This document shows positions 15,821 to 24,555 of a DNA stretch of 64,000 nt, piece by piece. Source of the stretch: Nonomuraea sp. MG754425 (GTDB lineage Bacteria > Actinomycetota > Actinomycetes > Streptosporangiales > Streptosporangiaceae); the NCBI RefSeq assembly GCF_021699195.1, contig NZ_SSXE01000009.1, forward strand, positions 28,824 through 92,823, given 5' to 3'. Each line of letters starts with the position of its first letter. Positions within the stretch are counted from its first letter, which is position 1. The notes below the pieces were generated by a model. It was given only the letters and a program-made list of their open reading frames with translations. It was not told the origin of the DNA and did not search any database. Both the position numbers and the translations under genes were made by a program.

Positions 15821-18800
15821 TCACCCTTCTTCCAGCATCGCCGTCTGGATCAGCCGATCTCCCAGCCTTCTGTCCACGTGGAAGCCGCGACCGGGCGGGA
15901 GGGGTTGCGGCCGGGTGTTGCCGAACAGGACGCCCTCCTCCTTGCGGCCCGACATGATCAGCGCCGGGCTGGCCATCTCCTTGAGCCGCTGCACCGCCTG
16001 GTCGTACAGTGCCCGGCCCGCGCCGCCCATCTGACGGGCGATGATCACGTGGAGTCCGATGTCACGCGCCTGGGGCAGCAACTCGGCCAGCGGCTGCAGG
16101 GGATTGTTCGAGGTGGCGACCAGGTCATAGTCGTCCACCACGACGTAGAGGTCGGAACCCTTCCACCAACTGCGCTCACGAAGCTGGTCAGGGGTGAGGT
16201 CGGCGGGCGGAAGGCGCTTGAGCATGGCCACCCGGACCTCCTGCACCAACTCGGCCGCGGCCGCACTCGACACGGCATAGCCGATGCGATGCTCGGTGGC
16301 CGCGGTGTCCAGCAGCGACCGCCGGTAGTCGATCACGACCATCCTGGCGTCCTTGGGCGGCTTGCGCGCCACGACCCCCTCCATGATCAGCTTCAGCACG
16401 TTCGACTTGCCGCACCCGGTGTCGCCGAAGACGATGAAGTGCGGATCGGTCGCGAAGTCGAGGGCCACCGGCGAGAGCGTGCCCTCGTCGATCCCGATCG
16501 CGACGCTGTTCGCCCCGGTCTGCTCCGGCCCCGGCAGGTCGGACACGGGCAGCAGCGACGGCAGCAGCCGCACCGGGGGAGCGGCCGGGCCCTGCCACGC
16601 GGCGCCGACCGTCTCCACGAGGGCGCCCAGCCCGTCGGCGAGGTCGTCGGCGCCGCGCAGCCCGTCGATCCGGGGCAGGGCCGACAGGAAGTGCATGCCG
16701 TCCCTGGTGAGCCCGCGTCCCGGCGTGCCCTCGGGCACCGCCAGCGACGCGGTGCGGCTGATCTCCGACTCGAAGGCGTCGCCGAGCTTGAGCTCGATCC
16801 TGGTGCCGAACAGGTCGCGGATGCCCGGCCGGAACTCCGACCACTTGTTCGTGGCCGCCATGACGTGGACGCCGTAGCCGAGTCCCCGCGCCGCCAGATC
16901 GGTGATCACCTGCTCCAGGCTCTCGTACTCGTGCCGGACGGTCAGCCAGCCGTCCACGACGAGGAACACGTCGCCCCAGCCGTCGCCCTCGATGGATCCG
17001 TCGGCCAGCCGCTTGCGGTAGGTGGCGATCGAGTCGACGCCCTGCTCGGCGAACCGCTGCTCACGCTGCTGGAGGATGGCCGAGATCTCGGCGACCGTGC
17101 GGCGGACTCTCTCGACGTTCTGCCGGTTGGCCACGCTGCCCACGTGCGGGAGCCCCTCCAGCGCCGACAGCGAGCCGCCGCCGAAGTCCAGACAGTAGAA
17201 CTGCACCTCACGGGGGGTGTGGGTGAGCGCCATGCTGGTGATCAGGGTGCGCAGCACGTTGCTCTTGCCGCTCTGCGTGCCGCCCACGACGCCGACGTGT
17301 CCGGCCGCGCCGGACAGGTTCAGCCAGTACGGGTCGCGGCGCTGGTCGAAGGGCCGGTCAACGATGCCGACGACGGTGAGCAGCTTGCCCCGGCCGTCCC
17401 AGCCCGGCGTGGACAACCCGAGGTCCGGTGTGATCGACAACGAGGGGAGCAGATGGGCCAGGGTCGAGGGCTCGCCCAGCGGCGGCAGCCAGATGCGGTG
17501 CGCGGCGGGGCCGCGCCCCTTGAGGCGGCCGACCACGAGGTCGAGGAGACTGACCTCCGGCCCGCTCTCCGCCGGCTCCTCCGCCTTCTTCTCCGGAGGC
17601 TCGTCGGCCACGGGCAGCGGCGCGTAGCCGGACCCGTACTCGACGATCTCCCGTGCCGTGGGCTGCCCGCCGTCCGCGGCCTGCCTGGTGTCCGGCTGGT
17701 GGGCGCCGGAGACGTACGCGGCCTTGAACCTGGTCATGCCGGTGGTGTCGAACTTGAGGTAGCCGTTGCCCGGGGCGGACGGCAGTTCGTAGGCGTCGGG
17801 CAGGCCCAGCACGGCCCGGCTCTCCATGGCGGAGAACGTCCGCAGGCCGATCCGGTACGACAGGTGGGTGTCGAGCCCGCGTAACCTGCCCTCGTCCAGG
17901 CGCTGGGAGGCCAGCAGCAGGTGCACGCCGAGCGAGCGGCCGAGCCGGCCGATCATCACGAACAGGTCGATGAACTCGGGCTTGGTGGACAGCAGCTCGC
18001 TGAACTCGTCCAGCACGACGAAGAGCGTCGGGAGCGGGCGCAGGTCGGCGCCCTGCTCCCTGGCCCGCTCGTAGTCGCGCAGCGAGGCGTAGTTGCCCGA
18101 GGCGCGCAGCAGTTCCTGCCGGCGCACCATCTCGCCGTGCAGCGCGTCGTGCATGCGGTCGACCAGGGGGAGCTCGTCCTCCAGGTTGGTGATGACCGCC
18201 GAGACGTGCGGGAGCGAGTCCAGGCCGAGGAAGGTCGCGCCGCCCTTGAAGTCGACCAGGACGAAGTTGAGCACCTCGGAGGAATGGGTGACGGCCAGCC
18301 CGAGTACCAGCGTGCGCAGCAGCTCCGACTTGCCGGAGCCGGTGGCGCCGATCAGCAGGCCGTGCGGCCCCATGCCGCCCTGGGCGGACTCCTTGATGTC
18401 GAGCTCGACCACGCGGCCGTCGGCGCCGAGCCCGATCGGCACGCGCAGCTTGTTACGACCGGCGCGGGGCCGCCAGATGACCGCCGGGTCCAGCCGGCGA
18501 GGGTCGCCGATGCCGAGCAGGTCGGTGAGCGTGGTGTTGACCGACAGCATGTCCTCACCCTCGTCACCGCCGACGGAGGAGGAGGCCCGGAGCGGGGACA
18601 ACTGCCTGGCCAGCACGTCCATCCACACGAAGGAGAGCTGGTCGGGCGTGCCGAGCCGCGTCTTGCGCTCCTTGCCCGCGTGATCGACCTTCACCATGTA
18701 CAGGGCGTCCTGCTGGACGTCCAGCCGCAGGGTGTTGCTCTCCTCCACGGCGCCGGTGGAGCCGGTCAGGTCGATGACGGTGACGCCCTGGATGGCGTCG

Positions 18801-19798
18801 CCGGCGAGCTGCGAATCGTGGGGGACCCGCCCGCCGTCCACGATCACCACGTGGTAGGGCAGCGCGGCGGCGGGCGAACCCGGCTGGAACCTGGCCCGCT
18901 CCCTGAGCTCGCCGCCGATGAGCCGGTCCAGGTCGCCGAGGTTGTCGGCCATCAGGCGCACGGGTCCGACCGCGTCGAACTCGTCGGGGTGCAGGGCGTG
19001 CGGAAGCCATTTGGCCCACTCCCAGTGGGGCAGGCGGTCCTGAGCGGCGCAGACCATGACGCGCATGTCATCCGGGGAGTGGAAGACGGTGACCTGGCCG
19101 ATGATGGCGCGCACCAGTCCACGGACCGCCGTGATGTCCCCGCTGAGCCGGACGCGGGCGAAGGAGGCGAGAGCGACGGACACGGGCAGCCGGGGCACCG
19201 TGGAGTGGGACCGCATGAACCTGCGCAGCGCACCGGCCGACAGCGCGTCCAGGTCCTCCACGGGTTTGGAGTCCGGTGGGACGAGCTGGATGGCCAGCTT
19301 CTGCACGCCGGTGCCGAGCCGGATCGTGCTGAAGTCCTCGTCGCGGGGACGCCGCTCCCACAACCGGGTTCCCATCGCGATCCACCACAGCGAGTCCGGC
19401 TCAGGGCCGCTCCACGCCAGGGCCTCGCGTTGCTGCTTGGCGGTGCGCCTGGCCCTGGTGCGGATCTGGCTGAGATAGCGGAAGTAGTCGCGGCGGGCGC
19501 CGTCCAGCCGGTACCTGCGCTCGCCGGCCTGGCGGCCCATCTGGCTGACGGTCATGCCGAGCATGGAGACGGCGAACAGGCCGCTGGCGACGTACATGAC
19601 CGGGTTGGCGCTGCCCCCCGAGGTGAACATGAGCGCCATCGCCGCCGCTCCCGCCAGCATCGGCAGGTAGGAGAGCACCAGCATGAAACCCTGGGCCTGG
19701 ACGTCGGGAATCTCCGGCGGGGACTCCAGCATGACTTCCCCGCGAGGTGGCGTGGGGCCGGGGCGGCGCTCGGGGCGCCGGACGACTACTTTGCTCAC
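15821..19798 (-). CDS. eccC: Type VII secretion ATPase EccC (fused EccCa-EccCb)
   Basis: A 1325-residue FtsK/SpoIIIE-family motor. Two N-terminal membrane helices lie near residues 37-80. Three tandem P-loop ATPase domains follow, with Walker A motifs GATGSGKS (about 482), GGTQSGKS (about 837) and GDTGCGKS (about 1121). Walker B-like strands include FVLVDFKGG and FYCLDFGGG. Having all three domains in one chain is normal for streptomycete-type systems, unlike the split mycobacterial EccCa/EccCb. The GTG at 19798 has an AGGA-type site upstream. It heads the left operon and is divergent from eccD. The protein recognises substrate C-terminal signals and drives export. Confidence 0.97.
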   Translation of the reverse strand: MSKVVVRRPERRPGPTPPRGEVMLESPPEIPDVQAQGFMLVLSYLPMLAGAAAMALMFTSGGSANPVMYVASGLFAVSMLGMTVSQMGRQAGERRYRLDGARRDYFRYLSQIRTRARRTAKQQREALAWSGPEPDSLWWIAMGTRLWERRPRDEDFSTIRLGTGVQKLAIQLVPPDSKPVEDLDALSAGALRRFMRSHSTVPRLPVSVALASFARVRLSGDITAVRGLVRAIIGQVTVFHSPDDMRVMVCAAQDRLPHWEWAKWLPHALHPDEFDAVGPVRLMADNLGDLDRLIGGELRERARFQPGSPAAALPYHVVIVDGGRVPHDSQLAGDAIQGVTVIDLTGSTGAVEESNTLRLDVQQDALYMVKVDHAGKERKTRLGTPDQLSFVWMDVLARQLSPLRASSSVGGDEGEDMLSVNTTLTDLLGIGDPRRLDPAVIWRPRAGRNKLRVPIGLGADGRVVELDIKESAQGGMGPHGLLIGATGSGKSELLRTLVLGLAVTHSSEVLNFVLVDFKGGATFLGLDSLPHVSAVITNLEDELPLVDRMHDALHGEMVRRQELLRASGNYASLRDYERAREQGADLRPLPTLFVVLDEFSELLSTKPEFIDLFVMIGRLGRSLGVHLLLASQRLDEGRLRGLDTHLSYRIGLRTFSAMESRAVLGLPDAYELPSAPGNGYLKFDTTGMTRFKAAYVSGAHQPDTRQAADGGQPTAREIVEYGSGYAPLPVADEPPEKKAEEPAESGPEVSLLDLVVGRLKGRGPAAHRIWLPPLGEPSTLAHLLPSLSITPDLGLSTPGWDGRGKLLTVVGIVDRPFDQRRDPYWLNLSGAAGHVGVVGGTQSGKSNVLRTLITSMALTHTPREVQFYCLDFGGGSLSALEGLPHVGSVANRQNVERVRRTVAEISAILQQREQRFAEQGVDSIATYRKRLADGSIEGDGWGDVFLVVDGWLTVRHEYESLEQVITDLAARGLGYGVHVMAATNKWSEFRPGIRDLFGTRIELKLGDAFESEISRTASLAVPEGTPGRGLTRDGMHFLSALPRIDGLRGADDLADGLGALVETVGAAWQGPAAPPVRLLPSLLPVSDLPGPEQTGANSVAIGIDEGTLSPVALDFATDPHFIVFGDTGCGKSNVLKLIMEGVVARKPPKDARMVVIDYRRSLLDTAATEHRIGYAVSSAAAAELVQEVRVAMLKRLPPADLTPDQLRERSWWKGSDLYVVVDDYDLVATSNNPLQPLAELLPQARDIGLHVIIARQMGGAGRALYDQAVQRLKEMASPALIMSGRKEEGVLFGNTRPQPLPPGRGFHVDRRLGDRLIQTAMLEEG

Positions 19799-19868
19799 CG
19801 GGCGTTCCTACCAGAAGTGACCCGCTATGTTCTCTGCTGTCCATGATGCTTGTGGGACGGAGTGGACT

Positions 19869-21365
19869 GTGAATTCGAAGGTTCAGGGGACATCGCCGCC
19901 CGAACCGGCACCTGGTGAGCGGGAACCCGAGGGGAGCACGCCGGCGCTCCTGGGGCCGATCCAGCAGGGCGCCCTCGCGCAGGTCCCGCTGCCGTTGCCG
20001 CTCGTGTGCAACGTCACGATCGTGGGGCCCAGCCGCAGGGCCGATCTGGCGCTGCCCGCCGACATACCCCTGCCGCATGTGCTGCCGGGGCTGCTGCGCA
20101 TGCTCGGAGAGGTGGGCGGTGACGCCATGTCGTCACCGGGGTGGGCGCTGCAGCGGCTGGGTGGCGCTCCTCTTGACCTGGAACAGAGCCTGGGCACGCT
20201 CGGCGTGCTCGACGCCGAGGTTCTCTACCTCCGCCCCCGCGACGCGATCCTGCCGGCCGCGGTCTTCGACGACGTGGCCGATGTCGTCGCCACCGGGGTC
20301 AACGGATCGAGTGGCTGGTCACCGGCACGTACCAGGACTCTCAGCGCGGTGGGTGCCACGGGCCTGCTCGTCTTCGGCGCCGCCGGACTGGGCTCGGCCG
20401 GTCTGCCCGCACCGGTCGGCGCGATCACCGCGGGCGTGTTCGCGCTGCTGCTGATCGTCGCGGGAGCCGCGCTGTCGCGCGCCCTGGGAAATTCCACGGC
20501 CGGCGCGCTGATCGGCCACGCGGCGTTACCGTACGGCTTCCTGGCCGGGCTGTTCGCGCTCGCCGGCGGCGGGGGCCTGGCCGGCGTCGGGGTCCCCCAC
20601 CTGCTCTCCGCGCTCGCCTGCACGGCACTCACCGCAGCCGTCGCCGGGATGCTGATCTCGTCCGGCATCCCAGGTTTCCTCGGTACGGCTGTCGCGGCGA
20701 CGTTCGGTGCGGTCGGCGCGGCCGTGGTCATGGTGACCGGAGCCGCGCCGGCCGGCGTGGCGGCGCTGGTCGTCGCCGTGCTGCTGGCGCTGAGCCCGCT
20801 GGTGCCGACGCTCTCGTTCCGGCTGGCTCGGGTGCCCTTGCCGGCCATGCCCACCTCGGCCGAGGAACTGCGCGCCGACAACCAGCGGCTCGACGCGGCG
20901 GCGATCCAGGAGCGCACAGCGATCGCGCAGAGTTTCGTCACCGGGCTGATCATCGCCACCGGGCTGGTGGCGCTGATCGCCCAGGCGCTGCTGGTGCTGC
21001 ACGGCGGACTGCTCGCCTGCATCCTGACCGGCACGCTGTCCCTGACGCTCGTCATGCGCGCCCGCGTCTTCTCCGGTCCCGCCCAGCGGATCTGGCTCGT
21101 CGGCTCCGGCCTGGCGGGGCTCGCGATGCTGGCGTTCGCGCTCAGCTTCGAAGGTGGCATCATCGGTGCGCCGGCCGTGGCGATCTGCGTGCTGTGGGCG
21201 TCCCTGCTGACGGTGGGTGTCGGGATGAGCCTGGCGTCCGGAAAGCCATCGCCGTTCTGGGGCAGAGCCGGGGAGATCCTGGACGTGTTGCTGATCGTCG
21301 AGTTGTTCCCCCTCGCGGCCGGTGTGCTGGAGATATACGGCTGGATGCGCGGATTGTCAGGCTGA
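19869..21365 (+). CDS. eccD: Type VII secretion membrane channel protein EccD
   Basis: About 498 residues. An N-terminal ubiquitin-like YukD domain (about 40-125) contains CNVTIVGPSRRADLALPADIPLPHVL, and roughly eleven membrane helices follow in the Gly/Ala/Leu-rich remainder. This is the EccD layout. I chose GTG 19869 because GGACGGAG lies 5-7 bases upstream; an upstream ATG at 19827 would add 14 residues with no such site. It is divergent from eccC across about 70 bases holding both promoters (a TATGTT box at 19826 suits eccD). It forms the membrane pore of the ESX complex with EccB and EccC. Confidence 0.93.
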   Translation: MNSKVQGTSPPEPAPGEREPEGSTPALLGPIQQGALAQVPLPLPLVCNVTIVGPSRRADLALPADIPLPHVLPGLLRMLGEVGGDAMSSPGWALQRLGGAPLDLEQSLGTLGVLDAEVLYLRPRDAILPAAVFDDVADVVATGVNGSSGWSPARTRTLSAVGATGLLVFGAAGLGSAGLPAPVGAITAGVFALLLIVAGAALSRALGNSTAGALIGHAALPYGFLAGLFALAGGGGLAGVGVPHLLSALACTALTAAVAGMLISSGIPGFLGTAVAATFGAVGAAVVMVTGAAPAGVAALVVAVLLALSPLVPTLSFRLARVPLPAMPTSAEELRADNQRLDAAAIQERTAIAQSFVTGLIIATGLVALIAQALLVLHGGLLACILTGTLSLTLVMRARVFSGPAQRIWLVGSGLAGLAMLAFALSFEGGIIGAPAVAICVLWASLLTVGVGMSLASGKPSPFWGRAGEILDVLLIVELFPLAAGVLEIYGWMRGLSG

Positions 21366-21401
21366 AACGTTGCTTGCCGACGAGGCAGAGGAGTGCGGAT
21401 C

Positions 21402-21848
21402 ATGCAGGGATTCGGAGAGTTCGCGAACATCGACATCGACAAGCTGCTCAAGGGAGCGGACGGGCAACTGGCGCGCATGGAGGAGTCCCAGAAGAACCTG
21501 GAGTCCTGCGTCGGCCGGGCGCGGGACGAGCAAGGGCTGGTCGCCGTCGAGTGCGGCCAGGAAGGCGTGCGCGAGCTGTACCTGCACCCCAAGGCGCTGC
21601 GCCTGTCCACCGGCGACCTGGCCGACCTCATCAAGACAGCGCTGAATGACGCCACGCAGGACCTGAATGTCCAGGTGACCGAAGTGATGAGCGCGGCATT
21701 CGGCGACTCCGACGACAGCCCGACGGCGTACGTCACCAACCCGGATGCGGCGCTGAAGAAGATCAAGGAGGCGGAGTCCTCCTACAACCGGACCTTCGAC
21801 GACGTCATGGGCGAACTCGAACGTATCCGGCGGCGGCTGGAATTGTGA
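21402..21848 (+). CDS. YbaB/EbfC-like protein of the secretion locus
   Basis: A 148-residue protein with an N-terminal coiled coil (KLLKGADGQLARMEESQKNL), a short beta core (GLVAVECGQEGVRELYLHPKAL) and a C-terminal helix, the YbaB/EbfC fold. Such proteins recur in actinomycete ESX loci (EspL-like) and are thought to bind substrates or nucleic acid in the cytosol. The ATG at 21402 has GAGGAG eight bases upstream; the GTG at 21393 is too close to the same site. A second member of the family lies at 45092-45499, upstream of the giant gene, so each substrate set may have its own. Confidence 0.8.
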   Translation: MQGFGEFANIDIDKLLKGADGQLARMEESQKNLESCVGRARDEQGLVAVECGQEGVRELYLHPKALRLSTGDLADLIKTALNDATQDLNVQVTEVMSAAFGDSDDSPTAYVTNPDAALKKIKEAESSYNRTFDDVMGELERIRRRLEL

Positions 21849-21882
21849 TCAGGACGGATCTCGCACGTCCGGGTTTGCTCAG

Positions 21883-21912
21883 AGCGCACGATGCGTTGGC
21901 GGTGGGCGCAGA
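21883..21912 (+). repeat. 30-bp motif, copy C
   Basis: GAGCGCA-N6-GTTGG-N6-GCGCAG, identical in all fixed positions to the copies at 14247 and 46103. It lies in the 208-base gap between the YbaB-like gene and the first WXG100 gene, about 145 bases upstream of the latter, and is probably part of its promoter region. Confidence 0.65.
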
Positions 21913-22056
21913 TCTTGCTCGCAACGCGAGAACAGCGGTGATCGGTGGGACACCCCGTGGCAGCATCCGAGTCGATGTCGTTCCGCGGGAGTAGTCGGCT
22001 CGGTCCGCAGTGACTGCTCACCGCATGAGACACAGCCATGTCCCCATGGAGGTCAC

Positions 22057-22401
22057 ATGTCACTGTTCGGAGCAAGTCCGACGCAGTTGGCCAACGCCGC
22101 AGGGTACTGCCAGGACACCGCGCAGTACATCGAAGGCATGCGTCAGAGGGTTCAGACCATCAAAGGCGAGCTGACCACCCAGGGCTGGCGGGGCGGCGCC
22201 GCCCAGAAGTTCAGCGCTGCGCTCGACCAGTGGGACGTCGAGTTCAAGGCCGTGATCCAGATCCTCGAAGACATCCATGACCGGCTCAACATCGGCGCCG
22301 GTGTCTACCGGAACGCCGCCGAGCAGAACATGGACCTGTCCGGGTCGCTGGCCAGGGACGGTTACCTGGGCCGGATCGACTCAGTGGTCAACGCCAACTA
22401 G
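22057..22401 (+). CDS. WXG100-family type VII secretion substrate
   Basis: A 114-residue helix-turn-helix protein with the WXG motif in GWRGGAAQKF (W43-R44-G45). It lacks a signal peptide and ends in a flexible tail. ATG 22057 has GGAGG five bases upstream. It is followed 17 bases later by a second WXG100 gene, the usual EsxA/EsxB-like arrangement in which the two proteins form a four-helix heterodimer exported by EccC. No exact Yxxx[D/E] signal is seen near its C-terminus (YRNAAE is one residue too long), so the partner may supply the export signal. Confidence 0.92.
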   Translation: MSLFGASPTQLANAAGYCQDTAQYIEGMRQRVQTIKGELTTQGWRGGAAQKFSAALDQWDVEFKAVIQILEDIHDRLNIGAGVYRNAAEQNMDLSGSLARDGYLGRIDSVVNAN

Positions 22402-22418
22402 ACGCAACGGAGATCGCG

Positions 22419-22724
22419 ATGACCGTTCCCGATGATCACACATTCGTCAAGTTCGGCAGCATGGAGCAGGCGTACGAGGAGCTGAAGAAGGTCGTGACCG
22501 AGCTCGACCGGGCCACGGACGACCTGTTCGCCGACGTCAAGAAGGAAATCGGCGCGAGCTGGGAGGGCGACGCCGAGCAGTTCTTCAACGCGAAGAAGAG
22601 CCAGTGGGACGCCCACGAGCAGGCGATGGCCAAAGAACTGTTCCAGGCGGCGAGCGCCGTCGACATCGCCAAGGGCAACTACCAGTCCGCTGAGCAGCGC
22701 AACATCGCCATCTGGACCGACTGA
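22419..22724 (+). CDS. WXG100-family type VII secretion substrate
   Basis: A 101-residue protein with two amphipathic helices flanking SWEGDAEQFF (W-E-G) and a Yxxx[D/E] export signal in the second helix (YQSAE, about residues 86-90). It is the natural heterodimer partner of the preceding WXG100 protein and would carry the EccC-recognised signal for both. GGAG lies upstream of ATG 22419. The pair lies in the centre of the locus between eccD and the larger substrates. Confidence 0.92.
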   Translation: MTVPDDHTFVKFGSMEQAYEELKKVVTELDRATDDLFADVKKEIGASWEGDAEQFFNAKKSQWDAHEQAMAKELFQAASAVDIAKGNYQSAEQRNIAIWTD

Positions 22725-22804
22725 CCGCAGCCGGCCGCACCTTCCTCCCTCGGTCGCCGCGGTGGTGCGCGGCGGCTGAGGGATCGTGTCTGCAGGGGTA
22801 AGTG

Positions 22805-23182
22805 ATGGGCAACCCGGATCGTGAGTCGCACGGCGATTCCCTCCACCTCAATCCGTACTTGGTCACCTTCGAGAGCGACGGGCGGGTTCACGAACCCGCC
22901 ACGATGCGTGCGGTCGCCGACGCGCTGGCGGAACGTCTCCGGGCCATGGAGAAGTCGGAACTCGACGGGTCCGCCATGACCGAGATCCAGCTCGGTGCCG
23001 CCCAGTTCGGGGAGTGGGTGGATGCCAAGCTCTTCGGGGCGGCGGCGGGCAAGGACAGTGCGGGGCAGAAGTTCGGGCACGTCCACGCGGAATTCATCAA
23101 GGCCTACAAGAACGTCATCGCCGCCATCGAGGCGAGTGCGGGCAACCACGCCGAGGCGGATGCCCGAAACGAGGGCGCTTGA
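22805..23182 (+). CDS. EspC-like small secretion-associated protein
   Basis: A 125-residue, largely helical protein. A polar N-terminus with LNPYLVTFESDGRVHEP leads to a long helical hairpin and the C-terminal HAEADARNEGA. The protein at 27938-28354 has the same plan and ends TYKRADAANEA, so the two are paralogues. In this copy the Tyr of the Yxxx[D/E] signal is replaced by His (HAEAD). I chose ATG 22805 (GGGG seven bases upstream) over the GTG directly before it. It sits just upstream of a long WXG-type substrate gene, with two bases between them, and probably pairs with that product. Confidence 0.75.
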   Translation: MGNPDRESHGDSLHLNPYLVTFESDGRVHEPATMRAVADALAERLRAMEKSELDGSAMTEIQLGAAQFGEWVDAKLFGAAAGKDSAGQKFGHVHAEFIKAYKNVIAAIEASAGNHAEADARNEGA

Positions 23183-23184
23183 CG

Positions 23185-24555
23185 GTGGCTGACAAGAGCA
23201 CGAAGTTCGAGACGCTGCCCATCTGGGGGGAGCAGATCCCCACCGGTCAGACGGAGTTCCAGCCGAAGGCGGAGATCTGGCGGCTGCTGGGGACGTCCCA
23301 GCTTCAGCAGATCACCTCCGCCGGGGCCGCCTACACCAGGGCCGCCGAGGCGGTCACCGGCGCGGTCACCGGCATCGATGACTACGCCGGCAAGATCCTC
23401 AGCATCTGGCAGGGTCCGGATGCCGACCAGGCGCGCGTCGCCCTGGAGGCCATGTACGCCACCGGCCGCCAGTTGGCGCGAGCGCTCGCGGACATGGGCC
23501 GGGCCCTGGAGACCTACGCGGGTTACGTCCCCACGGCCATCGCCGAGGTCAACGGCATCACGGTGGACAAGAACGAGACGGCGGTCCAGGAGGAGATCGG
23601 CAAGCTGGGGATGATCGCGATCCCCAACTTGGGCGGCAGGACCGACGCCCAGTTGCTGATCTATGCGGTGCTCCAGGCCAGCGCCGTCACCAGGGTGGAG
23701 GACGCCAGGGCCCAGGAGGTGTTGAAGAGGCTCAACGAGAAGATCCGCTCCCTGTACATCTCCTCGATCCCCTTCAATATCAACTACGAGCTGCCGACCG
23801 TGACGGTCCCGTCCACGTCCGGTACCTCGGCCAGGGTCGTCTATGGCGACTCGGGCGGCACCCCTGGCACCACCTCCGCCGGTCGTGACGGCACCGGCGG
23901 CGCGGCGGACGGGAGCGACGGCGCCGCCGGCGTCGCGGGCACCGCCGGCCAGGAGGACGACCGGCCGAGTGCCACGGATGAAGCCGGCCCCGGGACGGAA
24001 CCGGATGAGCAGCCGGGCCACGACCAGGCCGCCGGCCAGGACCCGCCGCAGAGCGCGGACCAGCCGGGCGGCCAGGACCAGCCGGGCACGGGGGAGCAGA
24101 CCGGCGAGCAGACCGGTGAGCAGGGTGCGGACGCCGGAGCGCCGGCGGAGGACGACATCGCTCCGCAGGTGATCGGCTCCACGGACGGGACCTTCCCCGG
24201 CGAGGCCGCTCCCGCGGCCGACCCCCTCAGGACCGAGGCGGCGGCCTACCAGCCTCCCACACCTGTCGCGCCGCCCACGATCGGCGGCCACGCGGTGAGC
24301 ACGCCCACCCCGACCACGTCGATCGTCCCGTCGGTGAGCGTTTCCCCGAACACCGCGTACCCGCCCGGCACGGGCCTCGCGGCGGTTCGCGGCGGCAGCC
24401 CGGCGGGAGTGCCCGGCATGCCGTTCCCGCCGATGCTGGGAGGGGGCGGCGCCACGGCGGGCGAGGGCAGCGACCTGGAGCGTAGTGCCTACCTGCCGGA
24501 AGACAGGACGGCGTGGAACGGAAGTCATGAGGTGACGGATCCGGTGATCGGATGA
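23185..24555 (+). CDS. Long WXG-type substrate with disordered acidic C-terminus
   Basis: A 456-residue protein. The first 215 residues are helical and contain a W-Q-G turn in ILSIWQGPDADQARVALEAM, placing it near the PPE/LXG-like long substrates. Residues 220-400 are low-complexity Gly/Asp/Pro/Gln-rich. The C-terminus has the tail YLPEDRTAWNGSHEVTDPVIG, whose E-D-x3-W-x-G...IG pattern recurs in the products at 24552 and 28357. GTG 23185 is preceded by GAGGGCG. The stop overlaps the next ATG (ATGA). Likely exported with the preceding EspC-like protein; the function of the tail is unknown. Confidence 0.8.
   Translation: MADKSTKFETLPIWGEQIPTGQTEFQPKAEIWRLLGTSQLQQITSAGAAYTRAAEAVTGAVTGIDDYAGKILSIWQGPDADQARVALEAMYATGRQLARALADMGRALETYAGYVPTAIAEVNGITVDKNETAVQEEIGKLGMIAIPNLGGRTDAQLLIYAVLQASAVTRVEDARAQEVLKRLNEKIRSLYISSIPFNINYELPTVTVPSTSGTSARVVYGDSGGTPGTTSAGRDGTGGAADGSDGAAGVAGTAGQEDDRPSATDEAGPGTEPDEQPGHDQAAGQDPPQSADQPGGQDQPGTGEQTGEQTGEQGADAGAPAEDDIAPQVIGSTDGTFPGEAAPAADPLRTEAAAYQPPTPVAPPTIGGHAVSTPTPTTSIVPSVSVSPNTAYPPGTGLAAVRGGSPAGVPGMPFPPMLGGGGATAGEGSDLERSAYLPEDRTAWNGSHEVTDPVIG

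Noticed and set aside
15878..19846. Long + strand frames opposite eccC
   Set aside because: Antisense shadows made open by the GC-rich third positions of eccC; no recognisable protein features.
22725..22800. Inverted GC-rich sequence after the second WXG100 gene as a terminator
   Set aside because: The arms are short and imperfect, and the following gene is on the same strand; read-through is equally likely.
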